From Ruminococcus sp. UBA7158 (GTDB lineage Bacteria; Bacillota; Clostridia; Oscillospirales; Ruminococcaceae), in NCBI GenBank assembly GCA_002491605.1, contig DKWG01000052.1:36625-87278 (forward strand): a stretch of DNA of 50,654 nt, written 5' to 3'. The notes below the pieces were generated by a model. It made no database searches. It saw only the letters and a program-made list of their open reading frames with translations, and had not been told where the DNA came from. The stretch's first letter is position 1. Every line of letters begins with the position of its first letter. Shown here one piece after another: positions 1-6,708 of this stretch. The translations under genes and the position numbers were made by a program.

Positions 1-948
1 GCGCGGCCATGTCGGGGTGTATTTTATAAACGGTCTTGCAAAGGGTACGCCGCTGGCGTTTGCATAGCCTATAGCGTGAGGTGTTCCCGAATCGGGTACG
101 CCGCCTACATAGTCAAGCTCGGGGAGCATTCCGTTCTTCATGTCGTTTTTCGCCATAGTCTCGCCGTTGCGGTAGCGCATTGTTTCGACATTGATTCCCT
201 CATAGCTTGAAGTCGGATAGCCGTAGTAAGACCATAAAAATGCGCATATTCTCATCTTTTTTTGAGGAGGACGCAAAACCTTAACTTCATCTGCGCTCAG
301 TTCAACTATCTCACCCGGACCAAGCTCTCTATATGCCTGATAGCCGAGCTTTGAATATGCAAAGTTTTCAAACGACACGCAATAACCCGATTCGCTTTTG
401 CCAAGAGCCACAGGTATTCTTCCGAGTAAGTCCCTCGCGGCTATGATGTTTCCGCCGTCCTTCAGGATTAAAACGGACGCCGATCCCTGTATCTCGCTCT
501 GCGCCAGCTTTATGCCCTCTTCAAAGCTGTCACGCTGATTGATCAGCGCCGCTATAAGCTCGGTCGAGTTGACCTTGCCGCCTGTCATGGCATTGAAATG
601 TCCGCCGGTAACACTGAAATACTTAGACAGTATTTCCTGAGTGTTATTGATGACTCCGACGATACATATGGCATATGTGCCGAGACGTGAACGAATCAAA
701 AGAGGCTGTGGGTCAGTATCGCTTATACAGCCTATAGCCGACTTTCCCTTCATCTGCTCAAATATGTGCTCGAATTTTGTTCGAAAAGGAGAGTTTTCTA
801 TATTGTGTATGTTGCGCTGCAAGCCCATTTCATCGTCATAGGCTGCAATTCCTCCGCTTTTGGTTCCCAAGTGCGAATGATAGTCTGTGCCGAAAAATAC
901 GTCCGCAATTACATCGTTTTTTCCGACTGCTCCGAAAAATCCACCCAT
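1..948 (-). CDS. purF: PurF-like amidophosphoribosyltransferase homologue, glutaminase site lost; 3' end outside window
   Basis: The first 316 residues are present; the gene runs off the left edge. It resembles glutamine PRPP amidotransferase, which makes phosphoribosylamine in the first committed step of purine synthesis, and it follows purE and purC as purF often does. The phosphoribosyltransferase half is recognisable late in the fragment (GGVPDSGTPHAIGYA, then SGVPF). The N-terminal glutaminase half is altered: the protein starts MGGFFGAVGK, so the nucleophile Cys at position 2 is Gly; the usual IGHVRY stretch reads AIGCISDT (71-78); the usual NG pair reads NN (101-102); the usual DTE reads NSTE (127-130). 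The start is fixed by a GAAAGGCGAG ribosome binding site. It could be an ammonia-dependent PurF, a subunit working with a second PurF, or a regulatory paralogue. Family assignment is firm; activity is uncertain. Confidence 0.85.
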   Translation of the reverse strand, partial: MGGFFGAVGKNDVIADVFFGTDYHSHLGTKSGGIAAYDDEMGLQRNIHNIENSPFRTKFEHIFEQMKGKSAIGCISDTDPQPLLIRSRLGTYAICIVGVINNTQEILSKYFSVTGGHFNAMTGGKVNSTELIAALINQRDSFEEGIKLAQSEIQGSASVLILKDGGNIIAARDLLGRIPVALGKSESGYCVSFENFAYSKLGYQAYRELGPGEIVELSADEVKVLRPPQKKMRICAFLWSYYGYPTSSYEGINVETMRYRNGETMAKNDMKNGMLPELDYVGGVPDSGTPHAIGYANASGVPFARPFIKYTPTWPR

Positions 949-1022
949 CGATTTTACTCGCCTTTCAGATAATAAGTATGCTTTAAATCCTTTGAGGATT
1001 TACGTTTTTAATGAAAACCACA

Positions 1023-1046
1023 TCGGCGGCTTTTGTCTGCCGCCGA
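1023..1046 (-). other. GC hairpin between purC and the purF-like gene
   Basis: An 8-bp perfect stem (TCGGCGGC paired with GCCGCCGA) with an 8-nt loop lies in the 159-nt gap between purC and the purF-like gene. No strong T run follows on the minus strand, so an RNA processing or stability hairpin, or a weak terminator lowering expression of the last gene, is more likely than an efficient terminator. Confidence 0.4.
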
Positions 1047-1107
1047 ATGTAATATTTCAAATGAACCGACGATTGCCGATCAATATGCTTCGCTTCAATC
1101 AGGAAAA

Positions 1108-1788
1108 TCAAGCGAAGAACAGCTTTGAAAGAGTCATAGGATCGATATACTTGCCGTCCTTATAAACTCTCATGTTTCCTGAAGCAATCTCGTCAATGAG
1201 CATAACCTTGCCGTCCTTGTCGTAGCCGAACTCGAACTTGATGTCGTAAAGAACAAGTCCCTTAGCTGCCAAATCGTCTGCAACAATCTTGGTGATCTGC
1301 TGAGTCATAACCTTGATATCGTCATACTGCTCAGCACTCATAACGCCGAGGTCAACAAGACCGTCCTTGGTAACGAGCGGATCGCCCTTTTCGTCGTTTT
1401 TAAAGGTTGTCTCAACGTATGCAGGAAGGTCTGCACCCTCTTCAATGTAGTCGCTGTAGCGGCGGAAGAAGCTTCCTACTGCCTTGTAGCGGCAGATGAC
1501 CTCAAGACCCTTACCGAATACCTTAGCAGGCAAAACCTCCATAGTGGTGTCCTTAAGGTCAGCGCTGACATAGTGTGTCTTGATTCCTGCTGCGTTAATC
1601 TTTTCAAAGAAGTAAATAGACATACGAAGGTTGACATCGCCGACGCCCTCAATAGTCAAGCCGACTGAGTTCTCTCCGGGATCAAAAACGCCGTCCTTAC
1701 CGGTGCAATCGTCCTTGAACTTGAGAAGGTAATTTCCGTTTTCGAGTGCGTAAACGTTTTTAGTCTTTCCTGTGTAAACTAACTGCAT
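1108..1788 (-). CDS. purC: Phosphoribosylaminoimidazole-succinocarboxamide synthase (SAICAR synthetase)
   Basis: ATP-dependent ligase joining aspartate to CAIR in purine synthesis, cytosolic. 226 residues, typical for bacterial PurC. The N-terminus LVYTGKTKNVYA matches the family's lysine-rich nucleotide loop (GKTK); KFKDDCTGKDG and LYDIKFEFG are family signature regions, and the C-terminal LIDEIASGNMRVYKDGKYID matches the DE..R region. The start ATG has an AGGAG ribosome binding site at good spacing. It lies 38 nt after purE, consistent with one transcript governed by the upstream ZTP riboswitch. Confidence 0.96.
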   Translation of the reverse strand: MQLVYTGKTKNVYALENGNYLLKFKDDCTGKDGVFDPGENSVGLTIEGVGDVNLRMSIYFFEKINAAGIKTHYVSADLKDTTMEVLPAKVFGKGLEVICRYKAVGSFFRRYSDYIEEGADLPAYVETTFKNDEKGDPLVTKDGLVDLGVMSAEQYDDIKVMTQQITKIVADDLAAKGLVLYDIKFEFGYDKDGKVMLIDEIASGNMRVYKDGKYIDPMTLSKLFFA

Positions 1789-1826
1789 GATAAATTTCTC
1801 CTTTTTATTATAAATAAATTATAAGC

Positions 1827-2321
1827 TTATGAATTGAACTGAGTCGAGATTGCCTCGTCCTTTTTCAGGACATTTTGCATATCTGCTTTTCTCTTTGCGT
1901 CGAGCTTTTCGGCGAGTGCTTCATCCGAAACCGCCAAAATCTGGGCACAAAGCAAAGCGGCATTAACTCCCCCGTTTATGGCAACAGTAGCTACAGGTAT
2001 GCCGGATGGCATCTGAACTGTTGACAAAAGGGCGTCAATACCGTCGAGTGTCTGTGATTTACAAGGTATGCCTATAACAGGAAGCGTTGTATTTGCAGCA
2101 ATCGCCCCTGCAAGATGCGCAGCCATTCCTGCCGCCGCAATTATAGCTCCGAAGCCGTTTTCCTTAGCCGAACGTGCAAAGTGCATTGCCTCATCGGGAG
2201 TTCTGTGAGCCGAATAAACGTGCACTTCAAAAGGTATTTCAAGCGCTTTAAGAGTGTCTGCTGCTTTTTGAATGATTGGCAGGTCGCTGTCGCTGCCCAT
2301 AACAATTCCTACTTTTTTCAT
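1827..2321 (-). CDS. purE: 5-(carboxyamino)imidazole ribonucleotide mutase (PurE class I)
   Basis: Converts N5-CAIR to CAIR in purine synthesis; cytosolic homo-octamer in the family. 164 residues from the chosen start MKKVGIVMG. Hallmarks: GSDSD near residue 9, SAHRTP, and AAAGMAAHLAG, the class I GxAAHLxG motif. An in-frame start 12 codons upstream (2357) would add MLFSSIERIKSA, which does not fit the family; the inner ATG has GAAAGGA about 11 nt upstream and aligns with the normal N-terminus. First gene of the purE-purC-purF-like operon, directly downstream of a ZTP riboswitch. No purK is in the window. Confidence 0.96.
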   Translation of the reverse strand: MKKVGIVMGSDSDLPIIQKAADTLKALEIPFEVHVYSAHRTPDEAMHFARSAKENGFGAIIAAAGMAAHLAGAIAANTTLPVIGIPCKSQTLDGIDALLSTVQMPSGIPVATVAINGGVNAALLCAQILAVSDEALAEKLDAKRKADMQNVLKKDEAISTQFNS

Positions 2322-2375
2322 AGCAGATTTTATCCTTTCGATAGATGAAAATAACAAGCGGTCAATGGTTTATTC

Positions 2376-2418
2376 TAAAAAATATAAAAAGGCGCACCTT
2401 CAAAATGAAAAGTGTGCC
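2376..2418 (-). terminator. Expression-platform terminator of the ZTP riboswitch
   Basis: On the minus strand GGCACACTTT pairs with GAAGGTGCGCC (one A/C mismatch, one G-U), followed by TTTTTATATTTTTT. The 5' arm overlaps the conserved CUGGGCA end of the aptamer, so ligand binding should hinder the terminator and switch the operon on. Confidence 0.85.
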
Positions 2419-2504
2419 CAGACGGTCGGCTCGGAACGATTTCCGATGCTCAATTCCTTGCTCCTCTGCGGTGCTCCGCAAAATTCCGTCAGTCACAAGA
2501 AACG
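2413..2504 (-). promoter_or_regulatory. ZTP (pfl motif) riboswitch aptamer upstream of purE
   Basis: The minus strand reads TTGTGACTGACGGAA, a hairpin GCGGAGCACCGC followed by GAGGAGC, a linker, then GAGCCGACCGTCTGGGCAC. The GUGACUGxCGG segment, the first hairpin with its GGAGC tail, and the distal CCG-CCGxCUGGGC segment are hallmarks of the pfl/ZTP riboswitch family, which senses the folate-stress alarmone ZTP/ZMP and usually controls purine or one-carbon genes. The placement before purE fits. Class recognised by eye from the consensus; no covariance search was run. Confidence 0.88.
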
Positions 2505-2523
2505 CTGTTAAATTACTATATTA

Positions 2524-2552
2524 AGTATAGCAAATAATGCGATTTTCGTCAA
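2524..2552 (-). promoter_or_regulatory. Sigma-A promoter of the purE operon
   Basis: Minus strand -35 TTGACG (2547-2552), 17-nt spacer, -10 TATACT (2524-2529). Predicted start near 2517, about 12 nt before the ZTP aptamer. Confidence 0.85.
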
Positions 2553-2571
2553 GGCACACAAAATATTTTTC

Positions 2572-3669
2572 TTAATTTCGTCTTGTTTCACAATAAACGC
2601 AGCGATATATTTTATTTTCTTTGTCAGTAAGCTTAAAAGCCTGCGGCAGCTCCTGCTCGGTAGTTGTTATACATCTTGAGTTGCGGCAGGTAAACTCGCC
2701 GTACACTATTTCCTGCTCTTCTTCATCAGGCTTTTCATAGGGCACGTCGTCCTTTATAAGACCCAACAGCTTCATTATAAGAGCCATTCTTATGTATCTG
2801 CCGTAGTGTGCCTGCTTGAAGTAGCAGGCTCTGGGGTCGTCGTCTACTGCAACGGATATCTCGTTTACCCTCGGCAAAGGGTGCATAACGCACATATCAG
2901 ACTTAGCCAGCTTCATCTTTTCGGCAGTGAGAATATAGCTGTCCTTAAGCCTGAAATACTCGTCCTCGCTGACAAAGCGTTCCTTTTGTATTCTTGTCAT
3001 ATACAAAACGTCAAGCTCGCCTATAACATCCTCAAGCGAACGGCTCTGAATACATTCAAGACCCTTTTTCTCGATGTATTCATACTTGACAAACCCGGGA
3101 AGCCTGAGCTCCTCCGGCGAAATGAGCACAAATCTGACGTTTTGGTATCTTGACATAGCCGCAATCAGGGAATGAACGGTTCTGCCGAACTTCAAGTCTC
3201 CGCAAAAGCCTATGGTTAAGCCGTTGAACCTGCCCTTTTCGTGACGGATGGTCATCAAGTCCGTCAGCGTCTGGGTGGGGTGATAATGTCCGCCGTCTCC
3301 TGCGTTGATTATCGGCACGCTTGAATGCTTAGCCGCAACGATGGGTGCGCCCTCCTTGGGGTGACGCATTGCAACGATGTCAGCGTATCCGCATACCATT
3401 GCAATTGTGTCTGCAACGCTTTCGCCCTTTGCCGCAGAGCTTGAATTGGCTTCCGAAAAGCCCAAAACGTTTCCGCCGAGCGACAGCATTGCCGACTCAA
3501 AGCTGAGCCTTGTCCTTGTTGACGGCTCATAGAAAAGTGTTGCAAGTATTTTATGGCGGCAGACCTCGCTGTATTTATCGGGGTTTGCCATGATGTCGTC
3601 GGCGACATCGATAAGCTTGGCTATTTCTTCAACTGTTAGGTCAAGAATATTAATTAAGTGTCTCATCAC
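2572..3669 (-). CDS. pyrB: Aspartate carbamoyltransferase fused to a PyrI-type zinc domain
   Basis: Transfers carbamoyl from carbamoyl phosphate to aspartate in UMP synthesis. Residues 1 to about 310 are a full catalytic chain: FYEPSTRTRLSFE carbamoyl-phosphate loop, SSSAAKGES loop with the catalytic Lys, HPTQ, and HPLPRVNEI. After residue 310 there is an extra 55-residue tail with cysteines 328, 333, 357 and 360 spaced C-x4-C-x23-C-x2-C, the spacing of the zinc domain of the E. coli regulatory chain PyrI. The nucleotide-binding domain of PyrI is missing. Fused PyrB-PyrI chains are known from Thermotoga. The start (GTG 3669 or ATG 3666) overlaps the pyrE stop; last gene of the operon. Zinc may tether trimers; CTP/ATP control is unlikely without the allosteric domain. 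Confidence 0.95.
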   Translation of the reverse strand: MMRHLINILDLTVEEIAKLIDVADDIMANPDKYSEVCRHKILATLFYEPSTRTRLSFESAMLSLGGNVLGFSEANSSSAAKGESVADTIAMVCGYADIVAMRHPKEGAPIVAAKHSSVPIINAGDGGHYHPTQTLTDLMTIRHEKGRFNGLTIGFCGDLKFGRTVHSLIAAMSRYQNVRFVLISPEELRLPGFVKYEYIEKKGLECIQSRSLEDVIGELDVLYMTRIQKERFVSEDEYFRLKDSYILTAEKMKLAKSDMCVMHPLPRVNEISVAVDDDPRACYFKQAHYGRYIRMALIMKLLGLIKDDVPYEKPDEEEQEIVYGEFTCRNSRCITTTEQELPQAFKLTDKENKIYRCVYCETRRN

Positions 3670-4319
3670 TTTGCTCCGTTGACAGCTAAGTAGTTTTTAA
3701 TTCTCTGAACGTTTTCTGCGTTGGCTTCGTCCTCTTCAAGGTACTCAATGATGTCGTATACATCCACAACGGAATATACAGGGAAGCCGAACTCCTCTTC
3801 GATTTCTGCCATTGCGCCCTTTTCACCCTTGCCCTTTTCCTTGCGGTCGACCATGATAAGAGCTGCGGCAACCTTAACGCCTGACAAGCCCGAAAGTATC
3901 TCCATGCTCTCACGAATGGCAGTGCCGGCGGTTATAACGTCCTCGGTTATAACAACCTCCTCGCCCTCCTTGGGAACGTATCCGACAAACACACCGCCCT
4001 CGCCGTGGTCCTTAGCCTCCTTGCGGTTAAAGAAGAAAGGTATGTCAAGACCCTTATCTGCAAGTGCTACAGAAGCAGAAACAGCTATTGATATGCCCTT
4101 ATATGCAGGACCGTATAAAACGGTTTTTTTATCTCCTATTTTTTCGGAGTATGCTTTAGCGTAAAACTCGCCTAATTTTTTAATCTGCATTCCTGTTTTA
4201 ATCTCGCCGGCGTTGATAAAATAGGGTATTTTTCTGCCGCTCTTAGCGGTGAAATCTCCGAATTTTAAAACGTTTGCACTCTTTAAAAAGTCAATAAATT
4301 CTCTCTTGTAAGCTTCCAT
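3666..4319 (-). CDS. pyrE: Orotate phosphoribosyltransferase
   Basis: Joins orotate and PRPP to give OMP. 217 residues from MEAYKREF. The PRPP-binding motif VVITEDVITAGTAIRES is clear, as is YGPAYKGI. The start at 4319 is chosen because GGAGG lies 9-10 nt before it; an upstream in-frame codon at 4340 would overlap pyrF and add seven unneeded residues. Its stop overlaps the pyrB start by 4 nt, so pyrB is probably translationally coupled. Lies between pyrF and pyrB. Confidence 0.97.
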   Translation of the reverse strand: MEAYKREFIDFLKSANVLKFGDFTAKSGRKIPYFINAGEIKTGMQIKKLGEFYAKAYSEKIGDKKTVLYGPAYKGISIAVSASVALADKGLDIPFFFNRKEAKDHGEGGVFVGYVPKEGEEVVITEDVITAGTAIRESMEILSGLSGVKVAAALIMVDRKEKGKGEKGAMAEIEEEFGFPVYSVVDVYDIIEYLEEDEANAENVQRIKNYLAVNGAK

Positions 4320-4336
4320 TGAACTTGTCCTCCTTA

Positions 4337-5035
4337 TCAATCAACAAACTCTGCAACGAATCTTTCATATGCCGCAACGGGGTCGGCGGCGGCTGTTATC
4401 GGTCTGCCAACTACAATGTAGTCAGAGCCTATTCTTTTTGCCTCGGCAGGGGTCATAACGCGCTTCTGGTCGCCCACATCGCCGTCGGCAAAGCGAACGC
4501 CCGGGGTAACGGTCAAGAAATTGTCACCGCAGACCGAATGCACCTTTCCTGCCTCTAAAGGAGAGCAGACGACACCGTCAAGCCCTGATTCTGCGGCATT
4601 TTGGGCGTAGTGCATAACAACCTTATCTATAGGCTCGTTTATCAGTAAATCCTCCTCCATTGTCTGCTGGTCGGTGGATGTCAGCTGAGTTACAGCTATA
4701 AGTATCGGACGGCTTCCGTCGGGGCGGGTTAAGCCCTCTAATGCCGCCTTCATCATCGGCTTTGTTCCCGACGCATGAAGGTTAGTCATGTCGACATCCA
4801 GTCTTGACAAAACGTTCATCGCCTTTTTAACGGTGTTGGGGATGTCGTGAAGCTTCAGGTCAAGAAAAATCCTGTGACCCCTTCTTTTTATCTCCCTGAC
4901 AATCTCGGGTCCCTCGGCATAGAAAAGCTCCATGCCTATTTTAACGAACGGCTTTCTGCCCTTAAACTTGTCCAAAAATTCAAAGGTCTGCTCCTTGGAT
5001 GAAAAATCGCAGGCTACAATAACGTCCTTACCCAT
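4337..5035 (-). CDS. pyrF: Orotidine 5'-phosphate decarboxylase
   Basis: Decarboxylates OMP to UMP, the last step of the pathway. 232 residues, normal for the bacterial PyrF family. The catalytic charge network D-x-K-x-x-D is seen as DLKLHD at residues 59-64; the phosphate-gripping region near the C-terminus reads VTPGVRFADGD and DYIVVGRPI. The start overlaps the pyrD stop by 8 nt, indicating coupled translation; pyrE follows 17 nt downstream. Confidence 0.97.
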   Translation of the reverse strand: MGKDVIVACDFSSKEQTFEFLDKFKGRKPFVKIGMELFYAEGPEIVREIKRRGHRIFLDLKLHDIPNTVKKAMNVLSRLDVDMTNLHASGTKPMMKAALEGLTRPDGSRPILIAVTQLTSTDQQTMEEDLLINEPIDKVVMHYAQNAAESGLDGVVCSPLEAGKVHSVCGDNFLTVTPGVRFADGDVGDQKRVMTPAEAKRIGSDYIVVGRPITAAADPVAAYERFVAEFVD

Positions 5036-5945
5036 TGTGCGCTCCTCCTATTATACTCTCAAGATTTTTAATTCCGTATTTATCCATGACCTCGGGCAAA
5101 TCCTCGATGATCTTTTTGCATATCATCGGGTCAACTAAGTTCATAGCTCCTATTTCGCATGCGGTTGCGCCTGCAAGCATCATTTCAACAACGTCCTCGG
5201 CGCTTGCAATTCCGCCCATTCCTATAATCGGGATATTGACCGCTTCGTAAACCTGATAAACCATTCTTAAAGCGACCGGGAAAATAGCAGGTCCCGAGAA
5301 GCCGCCCATCTTGTTGGCGATAACAGGCTTTTTGGTTTTGAGGTTTATCCTCATGCCCATCATTGTGTTTATAAGGCTTAAGCCGTCTGCGCCTTCGTCC
5401 TCGCACGCCTTTGCTATCGACACTATGTCGGTGACATTCGGCGTCAGCTTTATAATAACAGGCTTTTTAACTGCCGACTTCACCGCTTTGGTAACGCTTG
5501 CCGCCGCCTTGGGATCAGTTCCGAAGCTCATTCCTCCGCCGTGGACGTTGGGACAGCTTATATTGACCTCAAGCCAGCCTATTTCATCGATGTCGTCTAA
5601 ACGCTCACAGGTGTAAACATAATCATCAATACTAAAGCCGGACACGTTCGCCATTACTTTTTTATCAAAGCACTTTTTAAGCTTCGGCAGCTCCTCGCTT
5701 ATAACCTTGTCCACGCCGGGGTTTTGAAGTCCGACCGAGTTGATCATTCCCGATGTGCATTCGGCGATTCTCGGAGTCGGATTGCCAAATCTGGGGCCCT
5801 TAGTCGTTCCCTTGAATGATAAAGTTCCCAAAATGTTTATATCATAAAGCTCGGCGAACTCATAGCCATAGCCAAACGTTCCGCTGGCAGGGATAACGGG
5901 GTTGTCTAAGTTTATGCCGCACAGGCTTACATTCAATCGTTCCAT
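5028..5945 (-). CDS. pyrD: Dihydroorotate dehydrogenase B, catalytic (FMN) subunit
   Basis: Oxidises dihydroorotate to orotate with FMN; in class 1B enzymes it forms a complex with PyrK and uses NAD+. 305 residues. Seen: IPASGTFGYG near residue 18, NSVGLQNPG near 69, and catalytic Cys131 in NISCPNVHGGG, characteristic of the 1B class (1A and class 2 differ here); IIGMGGIASAEDV is the phosphate/FMN-binding region. It overlaps pyrK by 13 nt at its start and pyrF by 8 nt at its end, the usual pyrK-pyrD arrangement. Confidence 0.97.
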   Translation of the reverse strand: MERLNVSLCGINLDNPVIPASGTFGYGYEFAELYDINILGTLSFKGTTKGPRFGNPTPRIAECTSGMINSVGLQNPGVDKVISEELPKLKKCFDKKVMANVSGFSIDDYVYTCERLDDIDEIGWLEVNISCPNVHGGGMSFGTDPKAAASVTKAVKSAVKKPVIIKLTPNVTDIVSIAKACEDEGADGLSLINTMMGMRINLKTKKPVIANKMGGFSGPAIFPVALRMVYQVYEAVNIPIIGMGGIASAEDVVEMMLAGATACEIGAMNLVDPMICKKIIEDLPEVMDKYGIKNLESIIGGAHNG

Positions 5946-6670
5946 ATAATTTCACCGCTTTCCATAACAGGTCCTTCACGGCATATTCTTTTATTGCCGG
6001 TAAGTGTTTTGCAGGAGCATCCCATGCACGCTCCGAAGCCGCAGCCCATTCTCTCCTCAAAGCTGTACTGTCCATCGGTTTTCATAACCTTCGCCATTGC
6101 TCTGAACATCGGCTCAGGTCCGCAGGTGTAGAAAAAGCTGTAGTCAAGTCGGGATATGACGCTTATTACAAAGCCCTTTTCGCCGTATGAGCCGTCAGCC
6201 GTGGCGACATATACATCTGCTCCCAAGGCTTTAAACTCATCCTCGTAAAAAACATCGTCAGCCGAGTTGAAGCCGAGTACAACAGTCGGCTTTTTGCCCT
6301 CTGCAACAAGCCTTTTGCACAGCCCGTACAGCGGAGGAACGCCTACTCCGCCGCCGACGAGCAACGGGTCTGCTCCGCTTTTTGATGTGTTATATCCGTT
6401 TCCGAGACCGACAAGTATGTCAAGAGTGTCCCCTTTAGCCATTTTGCTCATGACTGAAGTTCCTGCTCCGACCACCTTGTATATTATTGTAATGCTCTTA
6501 TCGTCCCAGTCACACACGGATATCGGTCTGCGAAGAAAGTAACCGTCGATTTTAATATTGATAAACTGACCGGGGGCTGTTATGGCGTCAGTATCGCCGA
6601 TAAGAATCATCTTAAAGACATCTTTTGCAATTTTTTCGTTAGAGAGAACCTCATATACGCTTTGTTTCAC
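5933..6670 (-). CDS. pyrK: Dihydroorotate dehydrogenase B, electron-transfer (FAD, 2Fe-2S) subunit
   Basis: Carries electrons from the PyrD FMN through 2Fe-2S and FAD to NAD+. 245 residues with ferredoxin-reductase fold features: RRPISVCD (FAD contact), GGGVGVPPLYGL (NAD-binding glycines), and a C-terminal cluster with Cys210, 215, 218 and 230 in GCGFGACMGCSC...RIC, the PyrK 2Fe-2S pattern. Sits 38 nt after carB and overlaps pyrD. The NAD-linked form is expected for an anaerobe without a quinone-dependent enzyme. Confidence 0.96.
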   Translation of the reverse strand: MKQSVYEVLSNEKIAKDVFKMILIGDTDAITAPGQFINIKIDGYFLRRPISVCDWDDKSITIIYKVVGAGTSVMSKMAKGDTLDILVGLGNGYNTSKSGADPLLVGGGVGVPPLYGLCKRLVAEGKKPTVVLGFNSADDVFYEDEFKALGADVYVATADGSYGEKGFVISVISRLDYSFFYTCGPEPMFRAMAKVMKTDGQYSFEERMGCGFGACMGCSCKTLTGNKRICREGPVMESGEIIWND

Positions 6671-6708
6671 TCTTATAATCCGTCCTTTCGTTTAAAAGTC
6701 AAAGCAAA

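Noticed and set aside
3721..4164. Long plus-strand open frame opposite pyrE
   Set aside because: Antisense of a well-conserved pyrE, with low-complexity serine-rich translation and no ribosome binding site.
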